Source: Pseudoduganella rivuli
GTDB taxonomy: Bacteria; Pseudomonadota; Gammaproteobacteria; Burkholderiales; Burkholderiaceae_D
Direction: 5' to 3'
Length of the DNA: 64,000 nt
NCBI RefSeq assembly: GCF_009674485.1
Contig: NZ_WKJJ01000020.1
Coordinates: forward strand, 62,001 to 126,000
In this document: positions 6,873-15,609 of the stretch, in pieces
How the letters are laid out: every line of letters begins with the position of its first letter
Numbering within the stretch: the first letter of the stretch is position 1
The notes under the pieces: model-generated
Seen by the model: only the letters and a program-made list of their open reading frames with translations
Databases searched by the model: none
What the model was told of the DNA's origin: nothing
Position numbers and translations under genes: made by a program

Positions 6873-9224
6873 ATGCAAGTTCGTACCGCCCAGCGCGGCC
6901 GCATGGCGACCGCTGTCGCCGCCGCCCTGATGCACTTTGCCGCCCAAGCCCAGCAGGCAACCGACACGGCCGCCGACACCCCGGCCGCCGCCGCTGAAAC
7001 CGCCGCGCCAGTCGCCGCTGCACCTGCTCCTGCGCCTGCCGCAGCCGACGGCTTGAAAATGGAACGCATCGTCGTGACCGGCACTGCCCGTGGCCAGTCG
7101 AAAATGAAAACCAGTGTGTCGGTCTCCACCATGGACGACGACGCCATTGCCCGCGCCGTTCCCACCAGCGCCGCGGAGCTGCTGCGCTCGATTCCAGGCT
7201 TGCGCGCCGAATCGTCGGGCGGCGAAGGCAACGCCAACATCACCGTGCGCGGCGTGCCGATTTCCGCCGGCGGTTCGCGCTACGTGCAAATGCAGGAAGA
7301 TGGCTTGCCGGTATTGCAGTCCGGCGACTTCAACTTCATCACGCCGGACAGCTACGTGAAAATCGATGGCACGCTGGACCACGTGGAAGCTGTGCGCGGC
7401 GGTTCCGCGTCGACCCTGGCCAGCAATTCGCCGGGCGGCATCATCAACTTCATCAGCAAGACCGGCGACAACAAGGGCGGCAGCATCGGTATCACGCGCG
7501 GCCTCGATTACGACCAGACCCGCTATGACTTTTCGTATGGCGCACCGCTGACGGATAAAACCCGCTTCTTCATCGGCGGCCATTACCGCACGGGCGAAGG
7601 CATCCGCCCCACCGGCATGAGCACGGAAAGCGGCGGCCAGATCAAGGGCAACCTGACGCACGAATTCGACCGCGGCTACCTGCGCCTGTCGTTCAAGCAC
7701 CTCGACGACAAGACGCCTACGGCGCTGCCGGTGCCGGTCTCTGTCACCAATGGCCGCATCAGTGAAATCGCCGGTATCGATCCGCGCACGGCCAGCTTCT
7801 ATTCGCCGTACTGGGTACAGGACGTCTCGCTGGCCAAGGGCAACAACAAGGTGTCGTCCAACGTCAACGATGGCCTGGCCGTGAAGAGCGACACGTTCGG
7901 CGTGGCCCTGTCGCTGGACCTGGGGCAAGGCGTGGCGCTGACGGAATCCTTCCGCCACGCCCGCAACTCGGGCCGCTTTGTCGGCGTGTTCCCGGCCGAT
8001 AACGGCGCCAATGGCAGCTACACCATCGCCACCGGCCCGCAGGCGGGGCAGGCGTATAACGGCCGCGCCTTCCATGCCGTGGTGTTCAACACGTCGATCG
8101 ATGACGCGGGCAATACGCTGAACGACGTGAAATTGTCGAAGACCTGGAACGTCGACGGCGGCAAGCTCACCGGCACGGCCGGCCTGTACACGTCGCAGCA
8201 AAAGCTGGGGCTGACGTGGAACTTCAATGAATACCTGCTGCAGGCGAAAACCGACAGCCCCGCGCTGCTGAAAACGGCGAGCGCCACCCCCGGCTATATC
8301 GGCCCGGCATGGGGCAATTGCTGCATGCGCGCCGTCGACATGGAATACAAGCTGGTGTCGCCGTATGTGAACGTGGGCTGGGAACAGGGCCCGTTGAACG
8401 TGGACGCCAGCGTGCGCCGCGACAGCCAGCGCGCCACCGGCAGCGCCAACATCGCCACCGGCGGCGTGCGCTACGAGCCGGCCACGCAGCAACTGGTCAA
8501 CTATGACCTGGCGCACACGTCGTATTCGGTGGGCGGCAACTACCAGTTGCAGCGCAACCTGGCCCTGTTTGCCCGCGTCAGCGATGGCGTCGCGTTCAAC
8601 GCGGACCGTATCCTGTTCGGCACGCCGCTCGACGGCAGCGCACCGGTCAGCATCAATACGGTCAAACAAATCGAAGGCGGCCTGAAATGGCGCCAGGGCG
8701 GCGCCAGCGCATTCGTGACGCTGTTCCACGCGAAAACCGCCGAGAGCAATTACGAAGCCACCACCCGCATCAGCACGTCGAATCGCTACAGCGCGAAAGG
8801 CGTGGAACTGGAAGCGGCATACAGCGCGGGCGATTTCCGTATCAACGGCGGCCTGACTGTCACCGATGCCGAAATCACCGGCACGGCGCCGGGCCAGGAA
8901 GCCGCAATCGGCCATACGCCGCGCCGCCAGGCCAAGGTTGTGTACCAGCTGGCGCCCAGCTACACCATCGGCGACGCCACCGTGAGCCTGTCGCTGATCG
9001 GCACCGGCAAATCGTGGGCTGACGATGCGAACACCATCCGCATGCCGGCTTACCACGTGGTCAACGCCAGCGTGCAATACCTGGTGACGCCGCAGGCGAC
9101 CGTGACGCTGTCCGCGAACAACCTGTTCAACAAACTGGGCTACACCGAAGTGGAGGGCGACGGCCATGCCGCGCGCGCCATCTCGGGCCGTGCCATCAAG
9201 GCCAGCCTGCAATATTCGTTCTGA
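6873..9224 (+). CDS. TonB-dependent receptor, probable outer-membrane sucrose importer
   Basis: A 783-residue outer-membrane receptor. A signal peptide (MATAVAAALMHFAAQAQQA region) is followed by an Ala/Pro linker and a TonB-box-like IVVTGTARG. The plug domain (AAELLRSIPGLRAESSGGEG, GGIINFISKTGDN) leads into a 22-strand-type barrel ending in Phe (ASLQYSF). The start at 6873 has GGAGGAGAT upstream. It is the first gene after two LacI-type operators and precedes amylosucrase, kinase and symporter genes, the order seen in sucrose loci such as suxA of Xanthomonas. Sucrose as substrate is inferred from context; TonB and ExbBD are encoded elsewhere in the window. Confidence 0.9.
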   Translation: MQVRTAQRGRMATAVAAALMHFAAQAQQATDTAADTPAAAAETAAPVAAAPAPAPAAADGLKMERIVVTGTARGQSKMKTSVSVSTMDDDAIARAVPTSAAELLRSIPGLRAESSGGEGNANITVRGVPISAGGSRYVQMQEDGLPVLQSGDFNFITPDSYVKIDGTLDHVEAVRGGSASTLASNSPGGIINFISKTGDNKGGSIGITRGLDYDQTRYDFSYGAPLTDKTRFFIGGHYRTGEGIRPTGMSTESGGQIKGNLTHEFDRGYLRLSFKHLDDKTPTALPVPVSVTNGRISEIAGIDPRTASFYSPYWVQDVSLAKGNNKVSSNVNDGLAVKSDTFGVALSLDLGQGVALTESFRHARNSGRFVGVFPADNGANGSYTIATGPQAGQAYNGRAFHAVVFNTSIDDAGNTLNDVKLSKTWNVDGGKLTGTAGLYTSQQKLGLTWNFNEYLLQAKTDSPALLKTASATPGYIGPAWGNCCMRAVDMEYKLVSPYVNVGWEQGPLNVDASVRRDSQRATGSANIATGGVRYEPATQQLVNYDLAHTSYSVGGNYQLQRNLALFARVSDGVAFNADRILFGTPLDGSAPVSINTVKQIEGGLKWRQGGASAFVTLFHAKTAESNYEATTRISTSNRYSAKGVELEAAYSAGDFRINGGLTVTDAEITGTAPGQEAAIGHTPRRQAKVVYQLAPSYTIGDATVSLSLIGTGKSWADDANTIRMPAYHVVNASVQYLVTPQATVTLSANNLFNKLGYTEVEGDGHAARAISGRAIKASLQYSF

Positions 9225-9228
9225 AGCG

Positions 9229-11112
9229 ATGACTGACTTTTCTGATATTCCTGTGTCCATGCAAGCGCTGCTGGCGCCGCTGTCTGGCGGGTTGCGCGAA
9301 ACGGCGGCCCGCCGTTACGCGGTGCAGCACGCCGTGCTGCATCAGCGGCTGTTTTCCCTGTACGGCCAGCGCCCCGACTTCCCGCAGTGGTACGCGGTGT
9401 TGCTGGGCGCGGTCGGCGGCCTGCTGGCGCGGCGGCCGATTGCGCTGCAGGCGCAGGACGCGCGCCGCGAAGCGGATCCGGACTGGTTCCTCGACCAGCG
9501 CATGCTGGGTTATTGCAGTTACGTGGACCGCTTCGGCGGCTCGTTGCAGGGCGTGGCGCACCGCATTCCATATCTGGAAGAGCTGGGCGTGCGCTACCTG
9601 CACTTGCTGCCATTCCTGCGTCCCCGCAGCGGTGAAAACGATGGCGGCTTCGCGGTGGCCAGCTTTGACGACGTCGACCCGAAACTGGGTGAAAACGGCG
9701 ACCTCGACCGGCTGGCGGATAAACTGCGCCAGGCCGGCATCAGCCTGTGCTCGGACTTCATCCTCAACCACGTGGCCGATGACCACGCGTGGGCACAGGC
9801 GGCCAAGGCCGGCGATCCGGCTATGCGCGATTACTTCATCGTGTATCCGGACCGCACCATGCCGGACCGCCATGAAGCCACGCTGGGGCAAGTGTTCCCG
9901 CAAGTGGCGCCCGGCAATTTCACGTATGTGGAAGCGATGGGCGGCTGGGTGTGGACCACGTTTTATCCCTACCAGTGGGATTTGAATTACGCCAATCCCG
10001 CGGTGTTTGCGGAAATGGCGCAAGCGCTGCTGCGGCTGGCGAACCGGGGAATCGACGTGTTCCGCCTCGATTCCACCGCGTTCCTGTGGAAGCGCGAGGG
10101 CACCAACAGCATGAACCAGCCGGAAGCCCATTTGCTGTTGCAGGCGCTGCGCGCCATCGTGGCGATTGCCGCGCCGGGCGTGCTGCTGAAGGCCGAAGCC
10201 ATCGTGCCGACCCGCGAATTGCCCGCCTACCTGGGCAACCAGGGCAGCGACGGTGGCGCGGCGGAATGCCATATCGCTTACCACAGCAGCCTGATGGCGG
10301 CGGGATGGGGCGCATTGGCCGAGCAGGATGCGGCGCTGCTGAAAGCCGTGATCGCCCGCACGCCGGACTTGCCGCCGGCCGCGTCGTGGCTGTCGTACGT
10401 GCGCTGCCATGACGATATCGGCTGGAACGTGTTGCGTTCGGAAGCGGCGGAAGAGGGCGGGGATGCTGCCGCGCGGCTGGCGAAAATCGCTCGCTTTTAT
10501 ACGGGCGCAGAAGGAAGTTACGCGGCGGGCGCATCGTTCCAGAGCAGCGACCCGAATGCCGCGCATGGCAGCAATGGCGCCACCGCATCGCTGCTGGGAT
10601 TGCAGAGTGCCGGCAACGAGGTTGAGCGCGACGCGGCGCTGCGGCGCAACCTGCTGCTGCATGGCCTGGCGCTGGCATTTGGCGCGTTGCCGGTGCTGTA
10701 CATGGGCGACGAACTGGCGCAACTGAACGACAACAGTTACCTCCAGCGCCCGCAGCACGCGATGGACAGCCGCTGGCTGCAGCGGCCATACCTGGACGAT
10801 GTGGCGCTGTTGCAGCGCGACGATGCCGGCACGGATGCGGGCCGCATGTTCATGGGCTTGCGCGCGTTGCTGGGCGCACGGCGCCGTCTGCCGGCGCTGG
10901 CGGCGGGCGCGCCGCGCACGGTATTGCCATCGGCGCCGGCATTGCTGGCGCTGGCGCGTGGCGACGATTTTATTTGTCTGTGCAATTTCTCGGCCCGGGC
11001 GCAGACGCAGGCGCTGGACGGCGCATGGTCCGATTGCTTGACCGGCCAGGCCTTTTCAGGTGAAGTGGTGCTGGAACCGTACGCCCTGCTGTGGCTGGAG
11101 CGCGCGACATGA
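9229..11112 (+). CDS. Amylosucrase or sucrose hydrolase (GH13 subfamily 4)
   Basis: A 627-residue cytoplasmic enzyme of the amylosucrase group. Catalytic residues are readable: nucleophile D281 in FRLDSTAFLWKREG, acid/base E323 in LLKAEAIVP, and transition-state stabiliser D395 in VRCHDDIGWNV. The long helical N-domain and the C-terminal beta domain fit the family length. Amylosucrase builds alpha-1,4-glucan from sucrose and releases fructose; close relatives mainly hydrolyse sucrose. Sequence reading alone cannot separate these. The start at 9229 follows the receptor stop by 4 bp. Its stop overlaps the next start as ATGA, indicating translational coupling with the kinase. Confidence 0.92.
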   Translation: MTDFSDIPVSMQALLAPLSGGLRETAARRYAVQHAVLHQRLFSLYGQRPDFPQWYAVLLGAVGGLLARRPIALQAQDARREADPDWFLDQRMLGYCSYVDRFGGSLQGVAHRIPYLEELGVRYLHLLPFLRPRSGENDGGFAVASFDDVDPKLGENGDLDRLADKLRQAGISLCSDFILNHVADDHAWAQAAKAGDPAMRDYFIVYPDRTMPDRHEATLGQVFPQVAPGNFTYVEAMGGWVWTTFYPYQWDLNYANPAVFAEMAQALLRLANRGIDVFRLDSTAFLWKREGTNSMNQPEAHLLLQALRAIVAIAAPGVLLKAEAIVPTRELPAYLGNQGSDGGAAECHIAYHSSLMAAGWGALAEQDAALLKAVIARTPDLPPAASWLSYVRCHDDIGWNVLRSEAAEEGGDAAARLAKIARFYTGAEGSYAAGASFQSSDPNAAHGSNGATASLLGLQSAGNEVERDAALRRNLLLHGLALAFGALPVLYMGDELAQLNDNSYLQRPQHAMDSRWLQRPYLDDVALLQRDDAGTDAGRMFMGLRALLGARRRLPALAAGAPRTVLPSAPALLALARGDDFICLCNFSARAQTQALDGAWSDCLTGQAFSGEVVLEPYALLWLERAT

Positions 11113-12068
11113 ATGCACAGGAGAAGACGATGGTCAGGCAGGAAATTGCAGTATTCGGTGAAGCACTGGTCGACGATTTCGGCAGCGTGCAAGTGGTGGG
11201 CGGCGCCCCGTTCAACGTGGCGCGCCACCTGGCCGGACTGGGCTTGCAGCCGCTGATGATCACCCGTATCGGCAATGATGCGAATGGCGCGCTGGTGCGG
11301 GGGGAGTTCGAACGCTACCGGATGGACGAGGCAGGATTGCAAACGGGAACCGGTGAAGCCACCGGCCGTGTCGCGGTGGAAATGGCGGCCGATGGCAGCC
11401 ATCGCTTCGACATCCTGCCGCACCAGGCGTATGACGCCATCGATGCCCAGGCCGCCGTGCAGGCATTGGCGAAGGCGCAACCGGACGTGTTGTATTTCGG
11501 AACGCTGGTGCAGCGCGAGGAAGCGTCGCGCGCCGCCTTGCACGCCGTACAAAAGGCGGCGGGGGCGCAGCGCTACCTGGACTTGAATTTGCGCGACGGG
11601 CAATACACGGAACGCACGGTCTTCGATTCGCTGGCGCAGGCCGACATCCTGAAAGTCAACGACGACGAACTGGCGCAATTGTTCGACTGGTACAGCCACC
11701 AGTGTCCGCCACTGGACGATATGGCCAGCCTCGACGTGCGCATGGCGTGCGCGGAGCTGATGTCGAACTTCAGTTTGCAGGGCATGATCGTCACGCTGGG
11801 ACCGCGCGGTGCCGTGTATTTCAGCGCCGATGGCGGCATGACGGCGGTGGCCGGCGCGCCGGTGGACAAGCTGGTCGACACGGTGGGCGCCGGCGACGCG
11901 TTTTCCGCCGTCTTCCTGCTGGGCCGCGCGCGCGGTTGGCCGCTGGACACTACGCTGGAGCGGGCCAATGCCTTTGCCGGCGCCGTGTGCGGTCTGGCCG
12001 GCGCGGTGCCGGGCGACATGCGCTTTTATTCTGACTGGATCGGCCGCTGGCACCGTAGCGCGGACTGA
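11109..12068 (+). CDS. PfkB-family carbohydrate kinase, probable fructokinase
   Basis: A 319-residue ribokinase-family enzyme. Signature 1 (VGGAPFNVARHLAGLG) and signature 2 (DTVGAGDAFSAVFLLG, with the catalytic Asp in GAGD) are intact. Two starts are possible. ATG at 11109 overlaps the amylosucrase stop and has GGAG six bases upstream. ATG at 11130 has AGGAGA seven bases upstream and also fits the family N-terminus (MVRQEIAVFGEAL). In this cluster the expected substrate is the fructose freed from sucrose, giving fructose-6-phosphate. No glucokinase is nearby, which suits an enzyme upstream that stores glucose as glucan. Confidence 0.88.
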   Translation: MNAQEKTMVRQEIAVFGEALVDDFGSVQVVGGAPFNVARHLAGLGLQPLMITRIGNDANGALVRGEFERYRMDEAGLQTGTGEATGRVAVEMAADGSHRFDILPHQAYDAIDAQAAVQALAKAQPDVLYFGTLVQREEASRAALHAVQKAAGAQRYLDLNLRDGQYTERTVFDSLAQADILKVNDDELAQLFDWYSHQCPPLDDMASLDVRMACAELMSNFSLQGMIVTLGPRGAVYFSADGGMTAVAGAPVDKLVDTVGAGDAFSAVFLLGRARGWPLDTTLERANAFAGAVCGLAGAVPGDMRFYSDWIGRWHRSAD

Positions 12069-12092
12069 TCCCCACCCAACCGGAGCATCCAA

Positions 12093-13427
12093 ATGGCGCA
12101 GTACAAACCACGCCTGTCGTTCTGGCAAGTGGTCAACATGAACGTGGGCTTCTTTGGCATCCAGTTCAGTTTTGGCCTGCAACAAAGCAGCATGAGTCCC
12201 ATCTATAAATACCTGGGCGCCGACGAAGCCAGTCTGCCTTACCTGTGGCTGGCGGGGCCCGTCACGGGACTGCTGGTGCAGCCGCTGATCGGTGCGATGA
12301 GCGACCGCACGGTGTCGCGCTGGGGACGGCGCACACCGTACTTCCTGATCGGCGCCATCCTGTGCAGCCTGGGCTTGCTGGCCATGCCGTTCAGTCCCGC
12401 GCTGTGGATGGCGGCCAGCCTGCTGTGGATCCTGGACGCGGCCAACAATGTGACGATGGAGCCCTACCGCGCCTTTGTCAGCGACCGGCTGGACCAGGAG
12501 CAGCATTCGATCGGCTTCCTCACGCAAAGCGCGTTTACGGGGCTGGGGCAAACGCTGGCGTACTTGACGCCGTCACTGCTGGTGGCGTTCGGCATGAACC
12601 GCGACGCGGTCAACAGCCATCACATCCCCCACACGGTGATTGCCGCGTTTTTGATCGGCGCCGTGTTTTCGCTGGCGTCCGTGCTGTGGACCGTCAGGAC
12701 CACGCCGGAACTGCCATTGGAACCGGCCGAACTGGCGCGCATGAAAGCCGCGCCGGGCGGCTGGCGCGATACGCTGGCGGAAATCGTCGATGCCTTGCGC
12801 GACATGCCGTTGACCATGCGCCAGCTGGCGCTGGTCAAGCTGTTCCAGTGGTACGCGATGTTTTGCTATTGGCAGTACATCATGCTGTCGCTGTCGTCGA
12901 CCTTGTACGGCACCACGGATTCGGCATCGCCGGGCTTCCGCCAGGCGGGCTTGCTGAACGGGGAAATCGGCGCGTTCTACAACTTCGTCGCCTTCCTTGC
13001 CGCCTTTGCACTGGTGCCGTTCACGCGCCGCTACGGGCCGAAGACCATGCACAGCGTGTGCCTGGCGCTGGCCGGTGTGGGCATGCTGTGCCTGCCGCTG
13101 ATCACGTCGCCGGCGCTGCTGTACGTGCCGATGATCGGCATCGGCCTGGCGTGGGCCAGCATGATGGGCAATCCGTACGTGATGCTGGCGGGCAGCATTC
13201 CTGCGCACCGCACGGGCGTTTATATGGGCATTTTCAACATGTTCATCGTGATCCCGATGATCATCCAGATCCTCACCTTGCCGCTGTATTACCACGCGTG
13301 GCTGGGTGGTCATCCGGAAAACGTGATCAGGCTGGCGGGCGCGCTGTTGCTGTGCGGAGCGGTGGCGGTGCTGTTTGTGAAGGTGGCGGGGAAAGACGCG
13401 CCGCTGGCGCACGGCGTACCCGCATAA
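12093..13427 (+). CDS. MFS sugar:proton symporter, probable sucrose permease
   Basis: A 444-residue inner-membrane protein with about 12 hydrophobic segments. The N-terminal half (GFFGIQFSFGLQQSSMSPIY, then GAMSDRTVSRWGRRTPY at the loop 2-3 motif) matches the glycoside-cation/SLC45-like sucrose and maltose symporter group. It is the last gene of the sucrose cluster, 24 bp after the kinase, matching suxC-type permeases. It would take sucrose from periplasm to cytoplasm with protons. Sucrose specificity is inferred from neighbours. A strong hairpin follows at 13432-13465. Confidence 0.88.
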   Translation: MAQYKPRLSFWQVVNMNVGFFGIQFSFGLQQSSMSPIYKYLGADEASLPYLWLAGPVTGLLVQPLIGAMSDRTVSRWGRRTPYFLIGAILCSLGLLAMPFSPALWMAASLLWILDAANNVTMEPYRAFVSDRLDQEQHSIGFLTQSAFTGLGQTLAYLTPSLLVAFGMNRDAVNSHHIPHTVIAAFLIGAVFSLASVLWTVRTTPELPLEPAELARMKAAPGGWRDTLAEIVDALRDMPLTMRQLALVKLFQWYAMFCYWQYIMLSLSSTLYGTTDSASPGFRQAGLLNGEIGAFYNFVAFLAAFALVPFTRRYGPKTMHSVCLALAGVGMLCLPLITSPALLYVPMIGIGLAWASMMGNPYVMLAGSIPAHRTGVYMGIFNMFIVIPMIIQILTLPLYYHAWLGGHPENVIRLAGALLLCGAVAVLFVKVAGKDAPLAHGVPA

Positions 13428-13431
13428 AGAA

Positions 13432-13465
13432 CAAAGGCGCCGCGTTGCGAAACGGGGCGCCTTTG
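13432..13465. terminator. Hairpin between the MFS gene and bfr
   Basis: A perfect 10-bp stem, CAAAGGCGCC with GGCGCCTTTG, contains a nested CGTT/AACG stem with a GCGA loop. It sits between convergent genes. There is no T tract after it on the plus strand and only a weak one on the minus strand, so termination strength is uncertain. Confidence 0.55.
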
Positions 13466-13484
13466 GTACGTCAGCAGGGGGCGG

Positions 13485-13961
13485 TTACTCGGCGCCGCCC
13501 ATCTGGCTTTGCAGGTAATTCTGCAGGCCGATCTTGCCGATCAGGTCGATCTGGGTTTCCAGCCACTCGATGTGTTCTTCCGTATCTTCCAGGATCATCA
13601 GCAGCAAATCGCGCGACACGTAGTCGGTGGCTTTTTCCGCCGTGGCGATGCCTTCCTTGATCGTCACGTGTGCGGCGCGTTCCAGTTTCAGGTCGCATTC
13701 CAGCATTTCCTGCGTGGATTCGCCAATCAGCAACTTGTGCAGCGCTTGCAGGTTCGGCAAGCCGTCCAGCATCAGGATGCGGTCGATCAGTTTGTCGGCG
13801 TGTTTCATTTCGCCGATCGATTCTTCGTATTCCTTCTTCGCCAGCTTTTCGAAACCCCAGTGACGGTACATGCGGGCATGCAGGAAGTACTGGTTAATCG
13901 CAGTCAATTCATTGGTCAGCTGAGCATTCAGCAGACGGATCACGTCTTTATCGCCCTTCAT
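13485..13961 (-). CDS. bfr: Bacterioferritin
   Basis: A 158-residue iron-storage protein that forms a 24-mer shell. Di-iron ferroxidase ligands are visible at E18 (QLTNELTAINQ), E51 and H54 (IGEMKHADKL), and in the C-terminal EDTEEHIEWLE helix. M52 is the expected haem ligand between subunits. The start at 13961 matches the family N-terminus (MKGDKDVIRLLNAQL); the longer frame from 14006 adds fifteen atypical residues. It is divergent from the PKHD oxygenase gene. Bfd, which helps release its iron, is encoded 1.7 kb away. Confidence 0.95.
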   Translation of the reverse strand: MKGDKDVIRLLNAQLTNELTAINQYFLHARMYRHWGFEKLAKKEYEESIGEMKHADKLIDRILMLDGLPNLQALHKLLIGESTQEMLECDLKLERAAHVTIKEGIATAEKATDYVSRDLLLMILEDTEEHIEWLETQIDLIGKIGLQNYLQSQMGGAE

Positions 13962-14094
13962 GGGATGGCCTTTTTTGTATGTTGATGGAGCGGGATTTTT
14001 CGCCATTTTGCCACGAACTTGCTGATAACTCTAAGTAAATGTTGGAAAAGTAGCCAGATAACAGTGGTGGCAAAAATGCTGGTGAGAGCGCGAA

Positions 14095-14109
14095 TAATAA
14101 TCGTTCTCA
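14095..14109. promoter_or_regulatory. Fur-like site between bfr and the PKHD oxygenase gene
   Basis: TAATAATCGTTCTCA, read on the other strand, matches 11 of 14 defined bases of the 7-1-7 Fur motif TGATAATnATTATCA. It ends 54 bp before the oxygenase start, so Fe-Fur could repress that gene. Confidence 0.6.
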
Positions 14110-14163
14110 TTATGCTGGCGATGCCGCATAATAATGGTTGAGCCAACCGCAAGGGATCGCACC

Positions 14164-14844
14164 ATGATGCTGCACATACCCGGCATTTTGACGCCGGATC
14201 AAGTCAATTATTTCCGCCAGAAGATGGCGGGCTCGGAATGGATCGATGGCCGCGCCAGCGTGGGGGCGCAGGGCGCGCAAGTCAAACGCAATCGCCAGCT
14301 GGCCGAAGGTTCGCCGCTGGCGCTGGAACTGGGCGACATCGTGACGCGCGCGCTGACCGCCAATCCGCTGTTCTTTTCCGCCGTGCTGCCGCACCGCATC
14401 CTGCCGCCGTATTTCAACAGCTACGCCGGCGGCGAACAATATGGTTTGCACATCGATGGCGCGGTGCGCGTCAACAGCGTGAATATGCAGAGCATGCGGG
14501 CGGACGTGTCGACCACTGTGTTTCTCAGCAACCCGGACGAATATGACGGCGGCGAATTGATCGTCATGGATACCTATGGCGCCCATGAAGTGAAATTGCC
14601 GGCCGGCGATGCGATCGTGTACCCCTCCAGCAGTATCCACCGCGTCGCGCCCGTGACGCGGGGCGAACGGGTGGCGTCATTCCTGTGGACGCAAAGCATG
14701 GTGCGCGACGACTGGCGGCGCTCGATGTTGTTCGACCTGGACCAGAACATCCAGAAACTGCGCGCGCAGATTGGTGATGGGGATGCGGTGGTGGGACTGA
14801 CGGGGCATTACCACAACCTGTTGCGGATGTGGGCGGACATGTGA
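14164..14844 (+). CDS. Fe2+-dependent PKHD-type dioxygenase (PiuC/YbiX family)
   Basis: A 226-residue 2-oxoglutarate/Fe(II) oxygenase. The HxD metal motif is in QYGLHIDGAVR and the distal His in SSIHRVAPVTRGER, with the Arg that binds 2-oxoglutarate. The length and the C-terminal YHNLLRMWADM match PiuC/YbiX. Genes of this family sit beside iron receptors and are repressed by Fur; the natural substrate is not established. I chose 14164 because AAGGGA lies upstream and the extra residues from 14134 do not fit the family. It converges on tonB across a long palindrome. Confidence 0.92.
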   Translation: MMLHIPGILTPDQVNYFRQKMAGSEWIDGRASVGAQGAQVKRNRQLAEGSPLALELGDIVTRALTANPLFFSAVLPHRILPPYFNSYAGGEQYGLHIDGAVRVNSVNMQSMRADVSTTVFLSNPDEYDGGELIVMDTYGAHEVKLPAGDAIVYPSSSIHRVAPVTRGERVASFLWTQSMVRDDWRRSMLFDLDQNIQKLRAQIGDGDAVVGLTGHYHNLLRMWADM

Positions 14845-14850
14845 GGAGGG

Positions 14851-14880
14851 CAGGGCGGATTGGCCGGCCAATCCGCCCTG
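14851..14880. terminator. 30-bp perfect palindrome between convergent genes
   Basis: Positions 14851-14865 are exactly complementary to 14866-14880, so the 30 bases form one perfect palindrome with GGCCGGCC at the centre. It starts 6 bp after the oxygenase stop and ends 17 bp before the tonB stop. There is no T tract. It may be a Rho-independent-like barrier to both converging transcripts or a protein-binding site. Confidence 0.5.
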
Positions 14881-14897
14881 CAGCAATCGCTGGTTGA

Positions 14898-15602
14898 TCA
14901 GCTCAGCTGGAAATTGATCGGCACCAGCACATACACCGGCACGGCTTTGCCATCTTCCACGTAAGGTTTGAACAGTGCGCGCATCGCGGCCTGGCGGCCG
15001 GCTTCGTCGAGGTTGGTGAAGCCGGACGATTTATGGATTTGCACTTGCTCGGCCTGGCCTTTTTCACTGATCAGCACGCGCAGCATGACGACGCCGGTTT
15101 CACCCAGGCGCTTGGAGACCGATGGGTACACCAGCGCCGGCGGGCGCACATATTCCACGCCCTGGACCGTACGCGGCGTGGCCGGCGCCGGTGGCGCGGG
15201 TGGCGCCGGCGGTGCGGCAGGCGCGGCGGCCGGCGTGGCCGGGGCTTCCTGCGCCACGCGTGGTGCGGGCGGCGGCAGGGTGATGGTGTTTTCCACCTGA
15301 ATATTCAATTGCGGCAGTGGCGGCGGAGCAACGGTCGGCGCTTTGGCGACTTCAACCGTCTTTGGCTGTGGCTTGCTTTCAGGAGGTGGCGGCGGGGTGA
15401 CGAACGTGACCATGACCGGCTCCGGCATGACCGCTTGCACGGCGCTGTGCAGCATACCGGATTGCAGCATGGCGGCCAAGCCGACATGCAAGCCTACGAC
15501 AACGGATACTTTGATCAGCTTGCCGCGCTTTTCGTGCCACAGCGCAGATAAGCCGGAAAGCGGGTTCTCGGCACTGGCGGCCGGTATCGTCATCGTAGTC
15601 AT
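14898..15602 (-). CDS. tonB: TonB family energy-transducing protein
   Basis: A 234-residue protein with one N-terminal membrane anchor (about residues 31-50, LIKVSVVVGLHVGLAAML). A long Pro/Ala/Val-rich periplasmic spacer (about 60-150) and a TonB C-terminal domain follow (PPALVYPSVSKRLGETGVVMLRVLI, ending VYVLVPINFQLS). TonB passes proton-motive energy from ExbB-ExbD to outer-membrane receptors. It lies 7 bp downstream of bfd, probably one Fur-controlled transcript. exbB and exbD are in this window at 46 kb, so this copy probably serves iron receptors, with possible sharing by the sucrose receptor. Confidence 0.92.
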   Translation of the reverse strand: MTTMTIPAASAENPLSGLSALWHEKRGKLIKVSVVVGLHVGLAAMLQSGMLHSAVQAVMPEPVMVTFVTPPPPPESKPQPKTVEVAKAPTVAPPPLPQLNIQVENTITLPPPAPRVAQEAPATPAAAPAAPPAPPAPPAPATPRTVQGVEYVRPPALVYPSVSKRLGETGVVMLRVLISEKGQAEQVQIHKSSGFTNLDEAGRQAAMRALFKPYVEDGKAVPVYVLVPINFQLS

Positions 15603-15609
15603 AGCGTCC

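Noticed and set aside
6693..9260. Antisense open frame of 855 codons opposite the TonB receptor
   Set aside because: Shadow of the receptor gene; His/Arg/Ala-rich, without domain pattern or ribosome binding site.
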